From positions 496,001 to 560,000 of the forward strand of contig JAQJZZ010000008.1 in NCBI GenBank assembly GCA_030077755.1: a stretch of 64,000 nt of DNA. The letters run 5' to 3'. Position numbers and translations under genes: made by a program. Below the pieces are notes generated by a model that made no database searches, was not told the DNA's origin, and worked only from the letters and a program-made list of their open reading frames with translations. Origin of the DNA: Filosporella fistucella. Its lineage: Eukaryota > Ascomycota > Leotiomycetes > Helotiales. Shown here in pieces: positions 19,898 to 32,038 of this stretch. The stretch's first letter is position 1. Every line of letters starts with the position of its first letter.

Positions 19898-22800
19898 ATG
19901 CCCAAGAACCAACGACAACCCACTGTGCAATCCCCAACTTCTCCTACAGTCAAACCTACCTCCAAGTACACAAATAAGGATGGTTCAAAGTACATAACTG
20001 TACCCAAGTCGTCCATCATTATTGATTCATCTGAGACATCTCCAGCCATGGCCCAAACAACCACCAACTCAAACGGCAACCTGCCATCTCCTACGACTGC
20101 TAATGGAACTGCTGCCCAGACAGTGAACCGAAAGAAGCAAAAGCGGAGAGAGAAGATGGCTGCAAAGCTGGCCGCTGAGCAACAAGCTTCTGCAAAGGTT
20201 AATGGTGCGCCGAATCCAGATACTGTTCGTAGGGAATTACTTGAACTGGACGCAGAAATTCGCGAGCATAAACTGGCTAAACAGGATTCGCAAGCACGAT
20301 ATGAGGAGACCGAGCAGTACGATCTTGCACAGGGAGAAAATGAGTACAGCGACGAGGATGGTGATGCTTACTCTGGTTCATATGGACAAAACGGTTCACC
20401 TCAAAACGGATATGCGGTACCATCCTCGAACTCGAAGAAGTCCAAAAAGAAGAAGAAGAATAAAGGATCGCAATTTCAACACTCTGACCATCATCACCAC
20501 GGCACAAATGGTCTGTCGCATGGTCACGTTTCACTTCCACTCCCTCCATTATCGACGAATATGCCTCGTGGCCCAGGTATCTCAAAGGAGAAGATATGGA
20601 ATACTTCATCTGCAGAGGAACGAGAGCGGATAAAGGAATTCTGGCTATCACTTGGAGAGGATGAGCGCAAATCTCTTGTGAAAGTAGAAAAGGATGCAGT
20701 TCTGAAGAAGATGAAGGAACAACAAAAGCATTCGTGTAGTTGCACGGTGTGTGGACGAAAGCGTACTGCCATCGAGGAGGAATTAGAAGTTCTGTACGAT
20801 GCATATTACGAGGAATTGGAACAGTATGCGAACCATCAAGGCGATGGAACCCCAATGATGCCCCCACCTCGTCGATTTGGTCCTATGAGTGGTCTACAGC
20901 CTCCTCATCGAATTCCTTCCGCGCCACATGGTCAACAGCCCTCGAGAGGTCGGATAGTAGAGGAATTGACTGATAATGATGACGAAGAGGGCGATGAGGA
21001 GGAGTACAGTGAAGATGATGGAGATGAAGAGGAATATAGCGATGAAGAACCAGAAGAGCTACCTCGGAGTCAACATGCTACTGATTTCTTTAATTTCGGA
21101 AATAGTCTCACTGTTCAAGGTGGTATTTTGACTGTGGCAGACGATCTACTGAAGAATGATGGCAAGAAGTTTATAGAGATGATGGAGCAACTTGCTGAAC
21201 GTCGGATGGCAAGAGAAGAAGACGCTCGAGAACAACAATATTCAAATCCAAATTATGGTCACCCATCAAATGGCGGCATGCACCCTCATTCCCATTCGCA
21301 TAACCATCCACCTCAGCAAGAAGAGGATGAATATGAAGACGAAGATGAAGAAGAGGATGAGTATGATAGCCAGGATGAGGACTATGATGAGGAGGAGATG
21401 GTATGTGAAAAGAGTTGTGCATGTCAAGCATGTTTTAACAATCAACAGGATACGATGACGGAAGAGCAGCGAATGGAGGAAGGACGCCGAATGTTCCAGA
21501 TATTTGCTGCCCGTATGTTTGAGCAAAGAGTGTTGACAGCGTACAAAGACAAAGTTGCAAAGGAACGACAACAGAAACTTCTTGAAGAATTGGAAGAAGA
21601 GAGTCGCGCCGATGAACAGAAAAAGGCTAAGAAGGCTAAAGATGCACAAAAGAAAAAGGAGAAATTAGCACAAAAGAAACAAGCCCTCGCTGAAGAGAAG
21701 GCCAAGCGAGACGCAGAAAAGGCAGCAGAGGAGGCAGCTTTACGTGCAGCAGAGGAAAAGAAGGCCGAAGAACAGCGGATGAAGGCTGAGGAGAAACGCA
21801 AGAAGCGCGAAGCTCAGAAAAAGGCTGAAGAAGAAGAGCGGTTGAGGAAGGAGGCCGAAAAACAACGACGATTGCAAGAACAACGTGAACGACAAGCCGA
21901 ACTGGAACGCAAACAACGTGAGGCCAAGGAAAAGGAACGAAAGGAGAAGGAGGAATTGCGTCAGCGCGAAAAGGAAGCTAAAGAGGCAAAGGAACGTGAA
22001 GCTCGTGAACGCAGGGAGAAGCAGGAGAAGGAGAAACGTGATCGTGAGGCAAAGTTTAAGGCTGAAAGGGAGGCCGCCGAGAAGCAAAAGCGTGACGAAT
22101 TGGCCGCTGCGAAATTGGCGGCTCAAGCTGCTCTTAATGCAAAGCGTGCCCCGGTTCCGATCCCTGCAAAACTGCACACTGCCGCTGTCGCTTCTCCGCA
22201 AATTGCAATCGCAACTCCTGCTATTCCAAAGGCACCTACTCCAGTCAAGCTTCGTACAACCTCTTCACAACAAGAGTCAAATCCTTCACTACCTCACACT
22301 CCTCAAGCAAGTAGTTTGAGTAACACTGTGTCACCTGTTCCGTCAACCCCAATCCATGGTAGTCCGGGTCCTATTGGTCCTCCAGGCAAGAATCATAATC
22401 AAAATCAAAATCCCTTCCTGCATCAACCTCAAGCATCATCGCCAATCCATGCTGCTCTCAAGAGTCCCCCAGGTATGCATGCGACGCCATATGGCATACC
22501 ACAGATGAATATGGGTTTCCAATCAGGCATGCCAATGATGCCTCCAGGTTATGGTGCTCGGATGCCATATGATCCAATATTTCCTCCACCTCTTGGGCCT
22601 CAAATGAGACCGGGCGGCGGTCCAAATGGTATGTCTATGCATAATATGCACGGGATGCCACAAGGAGGCTTTCCAATGCAACATCCGCCCCCAGGATTTG
22701 GTCAAATTCCTAACGGACTTGGAGGAATTGGCATGGCATTTGGTGGTCAGAAGGAGGTTCCGCCATCTCAACCACATTCAAGACATGTATCTGGTACTTT

Positions 22801-23596
22801 TGACAAACCATTCGAGGCTTTGGGCACTCAACCGATTGCCAGACCTGGTCCTATTGGCAGACCGAGCAGCGTTGTTCATGGTCAAAGACATGGCGATGCA
22901 GGAAAGAATGATGCCGTTGACGATTTGAGTAATCATCTGGGCAGCAGTGCTTTATTGGATGATTCGGATGAACCATTAGATGCTGGAGCTGGACCAAGAC
23001 GAGCAAGCAATTTACCTCACAGTGCTATGCGATCACACTTTCCTCCACCATTTGGTATGGAGCCATCTCCTTTTGGGAGCCCAATGGGAGGTTATCAAAA
23101 TTGGGGACCAGGACGACCAAATCCACCAAATCCTTTTGGAGCTTCTTCATTGCCAGGTTCTAATTACATGGGAGGTTGGAATGCAGTACCAAACAACTCG
23201 TTTGGCTCGGTAGTCAATCCACCAATTCGGACTGGTCAATCACGTCCAGTGGCCATTCGATTGATGGTTTGCCGTGCGTGCAAGAATCTCGAGGGATCCA
23301 CTCCTGACGGATTCTACAACCTGAATCTGATTAAGGACCAAGTTGATCACATGAACCCGAATGGCGAGCAACCAATTACTGAAAAGGATCTCCTAGATAT
23401 CTGTGAGACGGAGGGTAATGGTATCAATGGCGGTGGGCACTTCGACGTTCAACCAGATGGAACAGGCAGCTTCTCTATCCGACATCAGATGGATGCTCTT
23501 CCTTCTAATCGTCCTGTCGGTGCACCTGGCGAGATCGGTAGTCCTATTGTCGGCTCCGCTGCACGTTTCGGGGGCACTGCTCCACCAGGCTTCTAA
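19898..23596 (+). CDS. NST1: Stress response protein NST1
   Basis: One uninterrupted exon, 1232 aa. The N-terminus is low-complexity and basic (NRKKQKRREKMAAKL), with KKSKKKKKNKG near 180. The conserved NST1 core lies around residues 235-300: SSAEERERIKEFWLSLGEDE, then a Cys pair in SCSCTVCGRKRTAIEEELEVLY. Two acidic tracts follow (about 363-390 and 476-501), with a second Cys cluster CEKSCACQACFN between the second tract and the coil. Residues about 535-750 form a very long charged coiled coil (Lys/Glu/Arg/Ala repeats). A Pro/Gly/Met-rich region (about 850-1100) leads to a conserved C-terminus (RLMVCRACKNLEGST). In yeast Nst1 affects salt tolerance and binds the splicing factor Msl1; it localises to cytoplasmic granules. 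Fungal homologues of about 1200 aa are usual, so the gene looks complete. The long leader suggests translational control (inference). Confidence 0.92.
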   Translation: MPKNQRQPTVQSPTSPTVKPTSKYTNKDGSKYITVPKSSIIIDSSETSPAMAQTTTNSNGNLPSPTTANGTAAQTVNRKKQKRREKMAAKLAAEQQASAKVNGAPNPDTVRRELLELDAEIREHKLAKQDSQARYEETEQYDLAQGENEYSDEDGDAYSGSYGQNGSPQNGYAVPSSNSKKSKKKKKNKGSQFQHSDHHHHGTNGLSHGHVSLPLPPLSTNMPRGPGISKEKIWNTSSAEERERIKEFWLSLGEDERKSLVKVEKDAVLKKMKEQQKHSCSCTVCGRKRTAIEEELEVLYDAYYEELEQYANHQGDGTPMMPPPRRFGPMSGLQPPHRIPSAPHGQQPSRGRIVEELTDNDDEEGDEEEYSEDDGDEEEYSDEEPEELPRSQHATDFFNFGNSLTVQGGILTVADDLLKNDGKKFIEMMEQLAERRMAREEDAREQQYSNPNYGHPSNGGMHPHSHSHNHPPQQEEDEYEDEDEEEDEYDSQDEDYDEEEMVCEKSCACQACFNNQQDTMTEEQRMEEGRRMFQIFAARMFEQRVLTAYKDKVAKERQQKLLEELEEESRADEQKKAKKAKDAQKKKEKLAQKKQALAEEKAKRDAEKAAEEAALRAAEEKKAEEQRMKAEEKRKKREAQKKAEEEERLRKEAEKQRRLQEQRERQAELERKQREAKEKERKEKEELRQREKEAKEAKEREARERREKQEKEKRDREAKFKAEREAAEKQKRDELAAAKLAAQAALNAKRAPVPIPAKLHTAAVASPQIAIATPAIPKAPTPVKLRTTSSQQESNPSLPHTPQASSLSNTVSPVPSTPIHGSPGPIGPPGKNHNQNQNPFLHQPQASSPIHAALKSPPGMHATPYGIPQMNMGFQSGMPMMPPGYGARMPYDPIFPPPLGPQMRPGGGPNGMSMHNMHGMPQGGFPMQHPPPGFGQIPNGLGGIGMAFGGQKEVPPSQPHSRHVSGTFDKPFEALGTQPIARPGPIGRPSSVVHGQRHGDAGKNDAVDDLSNHLGSSALLDDSDEPLDAGAGPRRASNLPHSAMRSHFPPPFGMEPSPFGSPMGGYQNWGPGRPNPPNPFGASSLPGSNYMGGWNAVPNNSFGSVVNPPIRTGQSRPVAIRLMVCRACKNLEGSTPDGFYNLNLIKDQVDHMNPNGEQPITEKDLLDICETEGNGINGGGHFDVQPDGTGSFSIRHQMDALPSNRPVGAPGEIGSPIVGSAARFGGTAPPGF

Positions 23597-25026
23597 TCGA
23601 TGCCTTGGACTTGCTTCTCTTCAGCAGCATTCATTCTTCTTTGTATCATTGCATGGCATATGCCGCATCTGGCGTCATTCTATCTCGGCGCCTACTTTCA
23701 TCTACTGGTCTGATGGGCGGACACCAGCGAGCCAGTTTTCGCTATGAATTGAAGCGGGAATGTAAGTTTCTCCAGCTAGCTGTGTATTAGCGAAATTTCG
23801 GACCGGACTTTGCTGGGTGGACTAGAGATGAATGCAAAGTCTTATTATGATTTAATTTTGTGACTTTAAATGATATTTGTGAGTGATATAATGCTTGTGA
23901 TATAATTTGGTGTAGTGGTCACTTTTTTCGCTGTGGTTGAATAGGTAAGTCTCTGGGATCAGAGACGTTCGTCACATATGTATCTCTCATCTCCCCTCAC
24001 GCTGAGGTTGGAGATATGAGTAAAAGCAATGAACCGGCTCAGCGGACATTTACAACAATTCCTGCCCTTCTATACTCTAAGATATACAGATATCAGAGAT
24101 CAAAGTACAGGAATACGAAGTACAATACAGCTCACTCCTTGTAATAAGGATGCCAAAAACCCAAACCTCAACCATTAGAACTATGATAGCTATGCACAAA
24201 GCGAATTCCTCCATATTACAAGAAAGCCGAGAGATTTGTAATGCAGGTTTTCAACTCGGAATAAAGTCTAAATTTTCGAGCAGTGATTTTGAAGGATTCA
24301 TTGTTCTATTAGTTGTATATCGTCTTTCATACTAGGATTATGAACATAGAATTCGGATCCTGGAGGAGATGTAGGGTAAATAGAAGGTTACACCTATCAC
24401 TTGCACTTTTGTCTTATACTCTCATAAGAGTCAAGAATACATATATACTAATATTACCAAATAGATAGCTGTAGAATGAGAATTGCCTAAAGTCCGCTTG
24501 CAACTATATCGTGGCAAGTGAACCCTGCAAGTAACCCCGCTTTTGACATTTCTATCACCAAAACTCACGAAGATAAATTCACGAAAAACAATAGTCCAAG
24601 CCCGATGAGTTTGCTCAGCAAAAGAAGTTCTTAAACCCGTCTTGAAATATCTATATCCCCAAAATAAAAATGACGTGCCGTACCTGAGCCCTCACAATAT
24701 CTGAATCGGGAAGGTGGGGTAACTTTGCATTCACATCTCTTGGCCCCAAGAACGTCCAAGACTTTTCTTTATCCAGTCTGCCTTTTCTGCGATGTGATCT
24801 CCACATTGGCAGACGGTTCAAGAAGGTAGTAAGAAGGTAGTAAGAAATGGTATGTCGTGTAATATGGACGGCATGTCGAGATAGATTCGTGATAGCTGAT
24901 AGTATACTGGGATTCGGGATACGAAGGTGGGAGCATGGAGGGGTGATAGGGAGATATATAATCTTTTATTTCCTTTGCCTTTCTTTTGAATTTTTCTTCG
25001 TGGTTTAGACTTGATAATCAGACAAA
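23597..25026. other. Intergenic stretch between NST1 and the M28 peptidase gene
   Basis: 1.4 kb without a convincing frame. It contains an imperfect tandem duplication near 24820-24850 (AAGAAGGTAGT repeated). The end carries TATATAAT at 24955-24962, 65 nt before the ATG at 25027, the likely TATA box of the peptidase gene. Confidence 0.5.
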
Positions 25027-26801
25027 ATGAAGTTCTCCCACTCCATCTTTATTGCCTCAACATGGCTCAGCACTCTCACCACAGCAACTGAAATCGAATC
25101 CCGCACGGGGCCAAAATTCGTGACTTCAAAATTGCTTCAAAATTCCATAACGGAAAATGCGTATGTTCTTCCTCCTCTTTCCTACCCTTTTATCACTTCC
25201 CTTCCTCCAGAATTTGAAATCTAACAAATATAAGATTAATGAAGAACCTCAAAAACCTCCATAAAATCGCCTCTCGTAACGGTGGTAATCGCGCCTTCAA
25301 TTACCCAGGCTACACCGAGTCTGTATCCTGGCTCACAAAACAGCTGGCAAAACAATCAGATACCTCTACATTCTACATCCAAGATTTCGAGGCTTATTTC
25401 ACGAATGTGACGTCTATTTCCCTGAAAGTAGGAGGTGTAGACACGTTTGTCTTTGGATTACAGTATTCGCCTTCTACATCTCCTGAAGGCTTGACTCTGC
25501 CCTTGATTCTTGGCCCCAGTGGACCAGCTGGATGTACAGTAGAAGGCTATCAAGGCTTCGATGTAGTAGACAAGATCGTCATTGTAGAAAGGGGTACTTG
25601 CCCTACTGGTGGTACTTTAGCAGGGAGATTAAGACCAGCTGCTGCAGCTGGCGCAGCCGCAGTCTTGATCTATAATAATGTTAATGCGCATGTTACTGGT
25701 GGAACACTAAGTGCTCCTGATCCGGGAAAGTTTGTTCCTGGAGGATTTATCGATAGAGTAGATGGGTTGCCGATTGTGGAGAGATTGAATGCAGGAGAGG
25801 AGATTGAGGTTTTCTTTCAGCAGACGCAGCTTATTAGTGTGGAGACGACGCAGAATGTTATTGCGGAGACGAAGAGGGGGGATCCGGAGAATGTTATTAT
25901 GGTATGCTCAACCTTTTTTCCAGTTCTTTCCCAGAGAAAGATGTTGAAAGATTTGTCAATAACACAACTCAGCTTGGTGCTCATCTAGATAGTGTTGTAG
26001 CTGGTCCAGGTATCAATGACGATGGTAGGCTCACCTTTCCCTACTGACCATCTTTATTACTTACAAACTTCTCAGGCTCCGGTACATCTCTGATTCTTGA
26101 GCTTTTCACAGCCCTTAACTCCTTCCAACACAATCTCAAAGTCCGCTTTGCCTGGTGGGGTGCAGAAGAGAACGGTCTCCTTGGATCCCGCCACTATGTT
26201 TCTCAACTTGCTTCCTCCCCTGCCAACGCCTCCAACCTCCTCACCTATCTCAATTTCGACATGGTCTCCAAAGGCTTCTTCGGCGTCTTCGATGGCGACG
26301 GATCAACATATAATCTCACTGCACCCAGTGGTTCAGAGGTAATTGAGAAACTATTTGTAGATCACTTTGAGGCCCAAGGATTGGTGGTTACACCTGCAGC
26401 ATTCAGTGGAGGAAGTGATTATGCACCGTTTTTGGAAAAGGGATGGCCAGTTGGAGGACTGTTTACTGGGACGGGAGAAAATGAGGATCCGTGTTATCAC
26501 CAGGCGTGTGATACGTATGCGAATCCGAATTCTACTGTGTTGAGGATTAATGGGAAGGTGAGTCGACTTTCTCTCTTGCAATAAGCCACTTGAAATTTTG
26601 GAGCTGGGTTTTTGTGGAAAGTGCTGACATTCATAGGCTGCTGCTCATGTTTTGTCTGTGCTGGCCCAGGATGGCGATAAGTTGATTCCGAAGAAGGTGG
26701 CGAAGAGAGGTGATAGGCTGGGAGAGATGGAGTTTCCGAGAGGAATTGAGTGGACTGTTTTGCATGAGGAGGAGCAGCATAGTTGTGCACATGACGAGTA
26801 A
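25027..26801 (+). CDS. Secreted zinc aminopeptidase, family M28 with PA domain
   Basis: Five exons: 25027-25160, 25235-25901, 25973-26024, 26076-26557 and 26637-26801; exactly 500 codons, 499 aa. Residues 1-20 form a signal peptide (SIFIASTWLSTLTTA). A protease-associated (PA) domain sits in the middle (GFDVVDKIVIVERGTCPTGG ... AAGAAAVLIYNN). The catalytic M28 domain starts at about residue 265. Zinc ligands and catalytic residues seen are His271 (GAHLDS), bridging Asp283 (INDDGSG), Glu315/Glu316 (WWGAEENG), Asp346 (NFDMV) and His426 (CYHQACDT, with a Cys424-Cys429 pair). This matches fungal aminopeptidase Y-like enzymes that release N-terminal residues from peptides outside the cell or in the vacuole. 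The TATA-like element lies 65 nt upstream. There is no transmembrane segment or GPI signal. The gene is convergent with its right-hand neighbour. Confidence 0.88.
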
Positions 26802-27070
26802 AGTGAGGATCATTGAAGTAGGTCATAGATGTCTTGGCTTATTAACTGACTTGGCATATCAACGAGAAGCAAAATTGATGGAGTAGTCGGACACGTCATG
26901 ATTCCATGAATCATTTTTTTCTGCATATCTATTCTAAATCTCAATATATAGACGCTAGCAATGTAAATAACAAAAAAACCCGCCATCTATCTATCAAAAA
27001 TTCACTCGCTACCAACAACGCCTCATCCAAGAGAAATCACAATCATAAGCCCTCTCCCTCATTACCAAAC

Positions 27071-29439
27071 CTAACAATCAACCACATCTCTACTCCCCAT
27101 CGCACCTCTAATCCACTCCAACTCCCCAATCAAATCAAATCCCCCAAGAATAGTAGGCACAACCACCGGATAAAAATCCACGCACGCTACCGCATAATTC
27201 TGTAATATCCATTCCTTAGCCGTAGTCTCTTCCTCTGTCTTCATCAACGCAACTAGAACTTTATAAGCCACGCTATCGCACCAGGATCCGATCCGACAGG
27301 CGCAGGTATCGCAGGTTGAGGGTGAAGAGGCCATGGTGGCGAGGCGACGGATACAGGAGGCGAGAGCTACGGGGACGGAGGACGTGATAGAGGATGGGAG
27401 AGAGGGGATGGCGTGGATGGGAGAGATGTGAGGTGAGTGTGCTGTTAGGTGGAAGGAGATTTGGCATGGGTCGCAGAGCTTGGGGAGGGGGACGCCCGGG
27501 GTGGAGAGGATGGAGGGGGCGGGGAGGGGGGTGTATATCTGTGGGTTGTCAGTGGAGGTTTATAGAGGTGTTAGGATTCGAGCAGATGAATTGAGCTCGA
27601 GTTTTCTAAGCAAAATTGAAAAAGGAGATGAAGGAAGAGGTAAAGCAATAAGGAAACATGTGCTTAAAAGAGGGAACAGGGGAATCATACCTCTACAACT
27701 CTCTCTACCAACTTCTCCTTAATCTCCGGCTTGAAGGTCTCTTCCCACCAGTCCGCAATATCAGCTTCTCCATTATCTTCTACGAGAACTAATCTTTTTT
27801 CAGCTGCTTCTAGGATACTCGCTGCTTCTTCAGATTTGGAGGACCGGAGTTGGCGAGTGTATTTCACCAGGCGTTCAAAGGTCCTATAGCGTCCATTGAA
27901 AGCTGACCAGGAGCCTGCGTAAATTCTGATAAGTGTTAGTGTGTGAGACGATAGGTAGCAAATTGAGAGAGGACGTACCCCATACTGTCTCCATAGCTTG
28001 GGACTTCGTTTTCAGACATATTCAGAATACGTTTTGCGATTGTGTCGAAACAGCCGACTACTACTGCTCCAGTTGCATTGTGAATATCACCTACAAAGTC
28101 AGTCATGTTATCTGCTCACTAGGAATCCAAGTTTGAACTTGAAAATATCAGAAAGGGGATAGGTGAAACGTACTTCTCTTAATCCCGCCTCCAACCGCAT
28201 ACATCGTACACGACACCCTACTCGAACACCCCATATCATAAAGCGCATCGTGCATATTCGCCAACAGATTCCCCAAAAAGATCCCCTTCCTACTCAAAAC
28301 ATGTTTCTCCTTCTCCTCATACCCCAGCCCCATAATCGCCGAACAATCCAACGCATTAGCTTTCACCCAATCCTTCACCTTCACATCCGAAGGACCAACT
28401 ACAAATGAGCCTTTGGACTCAGAAACCCATTTTTGTTGGATAGAGCGCACGTATCGTTGCAAGTCTGCGTTTATGAGGGCGGTTACGGCACTGCCTTGGA
28501 TGGGTGTCCCGTGCATGAGAATGTTGTGGGAGGCTGCTGCCATGGAGTTGGCGAAACCGGCGTTATTGGCGATGTTGAGATCGAGATCGTAATCGATTGT
28601 GCCGAGCATTTGCATGGCTTTGCAGGATTCACGATCTTCTGGGAGGACCGTCTTCTTGTTGAGGCCGTTCCAGCCGAAAGCCGTTGCTGGGATTGTTAGC
28701 CGTTGTTTGAGATGTAATATGTGCATCAACGGAGAGAGGGAGAGGGAGAAACGCAGCACTAAACAAATTCCTCTAGGAGGATTCAGATGAAGGGCAAAGA
28801 GAAGCTGGTACTTACAGGGACCAATTGGTTGAAAACCAGGAATACTCCATTTTTCTCTGAGGGACATATATTCTGGGTCCACCATCCACGCTTTTCCACC
28901 AAGACCTTTTGGCCCAACCTCTTTCAAAGAATCAACATTAGGAGTTGCACTGACAGTCATGCCAACATCAATTGGTTGAGCTGTATTCTCATACACTTTT
29001 ATCCGGCTGTAGACATCTGCGCATGTAACACAGTCGTCAATAAGTTGCTGGTGGAGAACATGAGGTGCTGCTTGGGAGAAACACTTCCATCCCGCAATCC
29101 AGCCTCGTTCTTTGCAAATACTTCGAACGAGGGAGACAAAACCTGGTAAAGTTAAAAGCTGCATAAACTGATCACATGTCAGAACTTACGTTGATTCCTC
29201 TCTCTGGGTATAAGATCCTCCACATTATGTGTGCTCCCAGTGTATAGATTCAATGTATCGACCAAATTCTTAATATCGCAAAATTCCACATCAGAATTAT
29301 AAATCGTCCTCGTAAGTAATTCTAGTCCAGAAGAATGCTCCTGACTCATGTCCTCCAATAAATAGACATGGTGACTAGTATCCAGCGAGCTTGGCTCGGT
29401 AATAGTAGTTGTCGTTACGTAAGTAGTAAGTGTCGCCAT
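27071..29439 (-). CDS. Unrecognised 634-aa protein, six exons
   Basis: Exons, in coding order: 29190-29439, 28816-29142, 28174-28686, 27979-28090, 27691-27925 and 27071-27538; 635 codons with every junction in phase. The start is the only upstream ATG (MATLTTYVTTTTITEPSS). No signal peptide or transmembrane segment is obvious. The protein is mostly helical and has well-formed blocks that look conserved: GWNGLNKKTVLPEDRES, GTIDYDLDLNIANNAGF, LLANMHDALYDMGCSSR, HNATGAVVVGCFDTIAKRI. The C-terminal exon is Cys-rich (CDPCQISFH, CDTCACRIGSWCD). I do not recognise the family. The helical, Asp-containing blocks recall isoprenoid-synthase folds only loosely, and no DDXXD motif is visible. Intron lengths are 47, 129, 83, 53 and 152 nt. 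Confidence 0.75.
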
Positions 29440-32038
29440 TGCAAAACTCTATTCGCATCAAACATGCACATCAATTTGAAGAATGAGAAATAAGAAGGAT
29501 GGGCTTCGGGATGACCCCAAAGAACTCGGGGGAACTAACATATATTATGCTCGAGCTCCTTCCTCTCGGGGACTCACTAGACCCAATTTTCCCGCTCGCA
29601 GCACTCGGCGCTACGTGCGCGTACATTTCCACGCCTCTTGGCTCCCATCCCAAGAGTTGAGACCCAAGCCGAGAGACGAAACTATGATATAGGCATGCAG
29701 CTAACGATATTTCCCTGCCAGTACTCCTGCCGGACATCCAATCCCGTGGAATACCACGAAGACATGCATATTCTTATCATAAAGATGGGCATCCAATGTT
29801 CTCAGAGTGTGTGTGCAACATGACGAGACTCGGATCTCTACCTAAATGAGAATTAGGCCCGATCCGTGACAGTGGGTCGTGGGACCACGTCGACGGTACG
29901 GTAGAACGATAACAATTGTGCGGGAGCTGCCATGGGGAGCTCCCGTGCAAGCCCACGGCTGGTTGATATCATTTCTATATCATTGGCAAGTGGTCAACAA
30001 TCCAAAAAGCACAGTTCATTCAGACTTGGACAGCAGAGGGAACTTTGTACGTTGTCTGCTTTCAAAGAGCTTCTCGAGTGGAACGTTCTCGGCCCCGGGC
30101 ATGTTCCCTCCGCTTCATAAATACAAAGGCAACTATGAGCTAATTCCACCTCGGTACGCACCCATTGCCACGTTCACAATTCCCTTCAGCCAGCGGCGTA
30201 GAATAGGAGAACGTTTTTCATAAAGACGCAATGGCAGGAACGGATACGTCGGAATTGTTCATTTGAGCCGGACAGCGACTGGTCGGGTGTCCGGTTCCAA
30301 CGTGCAAAAGCTGCATATGCGGGGACCCATACACTCACTGCGTCGGGTCAAGAGACCAGATAGGTGATTCCCACGACACCGGTGGTGCAAATGCAGGCTA
30401 TATTTTGCATTCTAATGTGGGGGTTGCAGTTCATTGTTACATTGCACCAAAGTGTTTCTCAGGAGAGAAGTTAGATTGGTCATCATGAGTCGGCAGTTGT
30501 ATTCACATTGGTCCACATGAGAAAGACATGATTCGATTGTGGGAAATGGGAGAAGTGAAAATTGTTCTCTCGGGATGGAGATAATGGTGGCGCGAAGACA
30601 TATGCAGGCTGCGTTGAACCTTGTTCCCTGCTACTGCGTCGACCACCGAACTGCGCCGGAAAATTGGAAATGAACGAGAATTTGAAGAATTGCTTTTGAT
30701 GACTTGGGACGAACTCACTTAAGAATGGGGGAGGGAGATATCAGTGTTGACAGCGGGAGAGAAGAGCTCGCTTAGAAAAGGGGTCGCTTGATGTAAAGGG
30801 GAGCCGGTGGGATGAGACCTTGTTGTCGTTGGTAGTATCACGTGACTCTGGCTTTGTGGTCTAGCAGCAAATCAACAGCAGATATGGACACATCTCTGGG
30901 TGGAAAGTCTGCATTTTCAGAGGGGATGTTAGTATAGTATGCAATTACCATGTAGTTAATTCGATGTCAGTAGCCACAGACAAACGAATATAGTATTATT
31001 TGCTCCCACCTCGCCGACTTTAGCTCCAGATGATGCCAAAAACGCGGCCAAATATAATATAATGGCCGATCTAACGTATCGTCCCGTATTCCCAAATTCG
31101 TATTGTTTTACGACATTCTCATGGTAGCAGGAACCCCTCTTTCCCACCTTCCCTCACGCTTCAGCTCCATCCCGTAGTAGGTAATATAGCCCCCTGTCTA
31201 TATCAGCTAATGCACGTGCGAACGCCCCTTAGTTCCCATCCCGCTCTCCTTTCGCTGCAGTTGCTCTTTTCTGGAAAGTTGGTAATTTTATTCTTTACCG
31301 ACAACGGATGACGATTTTGAGAATTATTTGACGTCGCCTTAGCACATTTCCCAGCGCAGCGGTACCGAGATTCCAGAAGCCGCGCAAATGCTGTGTCACT
31401 ACATCCACCAACAATGAAACCGGTTGGAGGCGTTGTCTCTCAGCATAAAAATCCCGAGTGGTGAGTCGACGGTTGAGTGTGGTGAGACTTTGGTTGAGGT
31501 GGGGATACTGTGCCACTGTGGCGGATATATTGGTATGCGAGTATTTCCGAATTGGGTTGAGCTGATGTGAGAGGGTGGATTAGGACATGAAAATATTGTT
31601 TTGAGATTTTAATTCGTTTATTTAGATATTCTGATTTAATATGACAGCTGATGATTTTGACTCGCAGAAAAGTGCTGCTGCTGGAATCAATCCAATTGGC
31701 AAGAGATGGAAAAGGCAGGATTTTACAATTGTATGTTCTTTGAACTACTTTCTTCGTGATTGGAGGACGTCCTTCTCGATTGATACTGGACTTCTCTACT
31801 CGAGTCTCTATATTCTGGAACATGAAGCAAGATGATCCCAATAATGAAGATATATGATCACGATAAGGAGTGTATGCGGACATTCGCAGAATTGACTTAA
31901 TATATTCCATTGATGTTTTTTTACTCTGGCAAGTTATACAACATAAGTACAAAAGCTGCGTACGTCCCGCTCCCCTTATAAATCTTTGCAAAGAAGCCAC
32001 GTAAATTTCTCGGCCATCTCGGCTGCTCATTCACGAAT
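29440..32038. other. Gene-poor stretch
   Basis: 2.6 kb in which I find no gene. Frames such as 29879-30223 (+) and 31440-32030 (-) lack motifs, splice partners and sensible starts. The sequence may hold decayed genes that can no longer be recognised. Confidence 0.5.

Noticed and set aside
20277..22201. Several long antisense frames inside NST1
   Set aside because: Shadows of the repetitive Lys/Glu coiled coil on the other strand (Phe/Leu/Ser-rich).
29483..30223. Plus-strand frames in the gene-poor stretch
   Set aside because: No motifs, no splice partners, composition unlike neighbouring genes.
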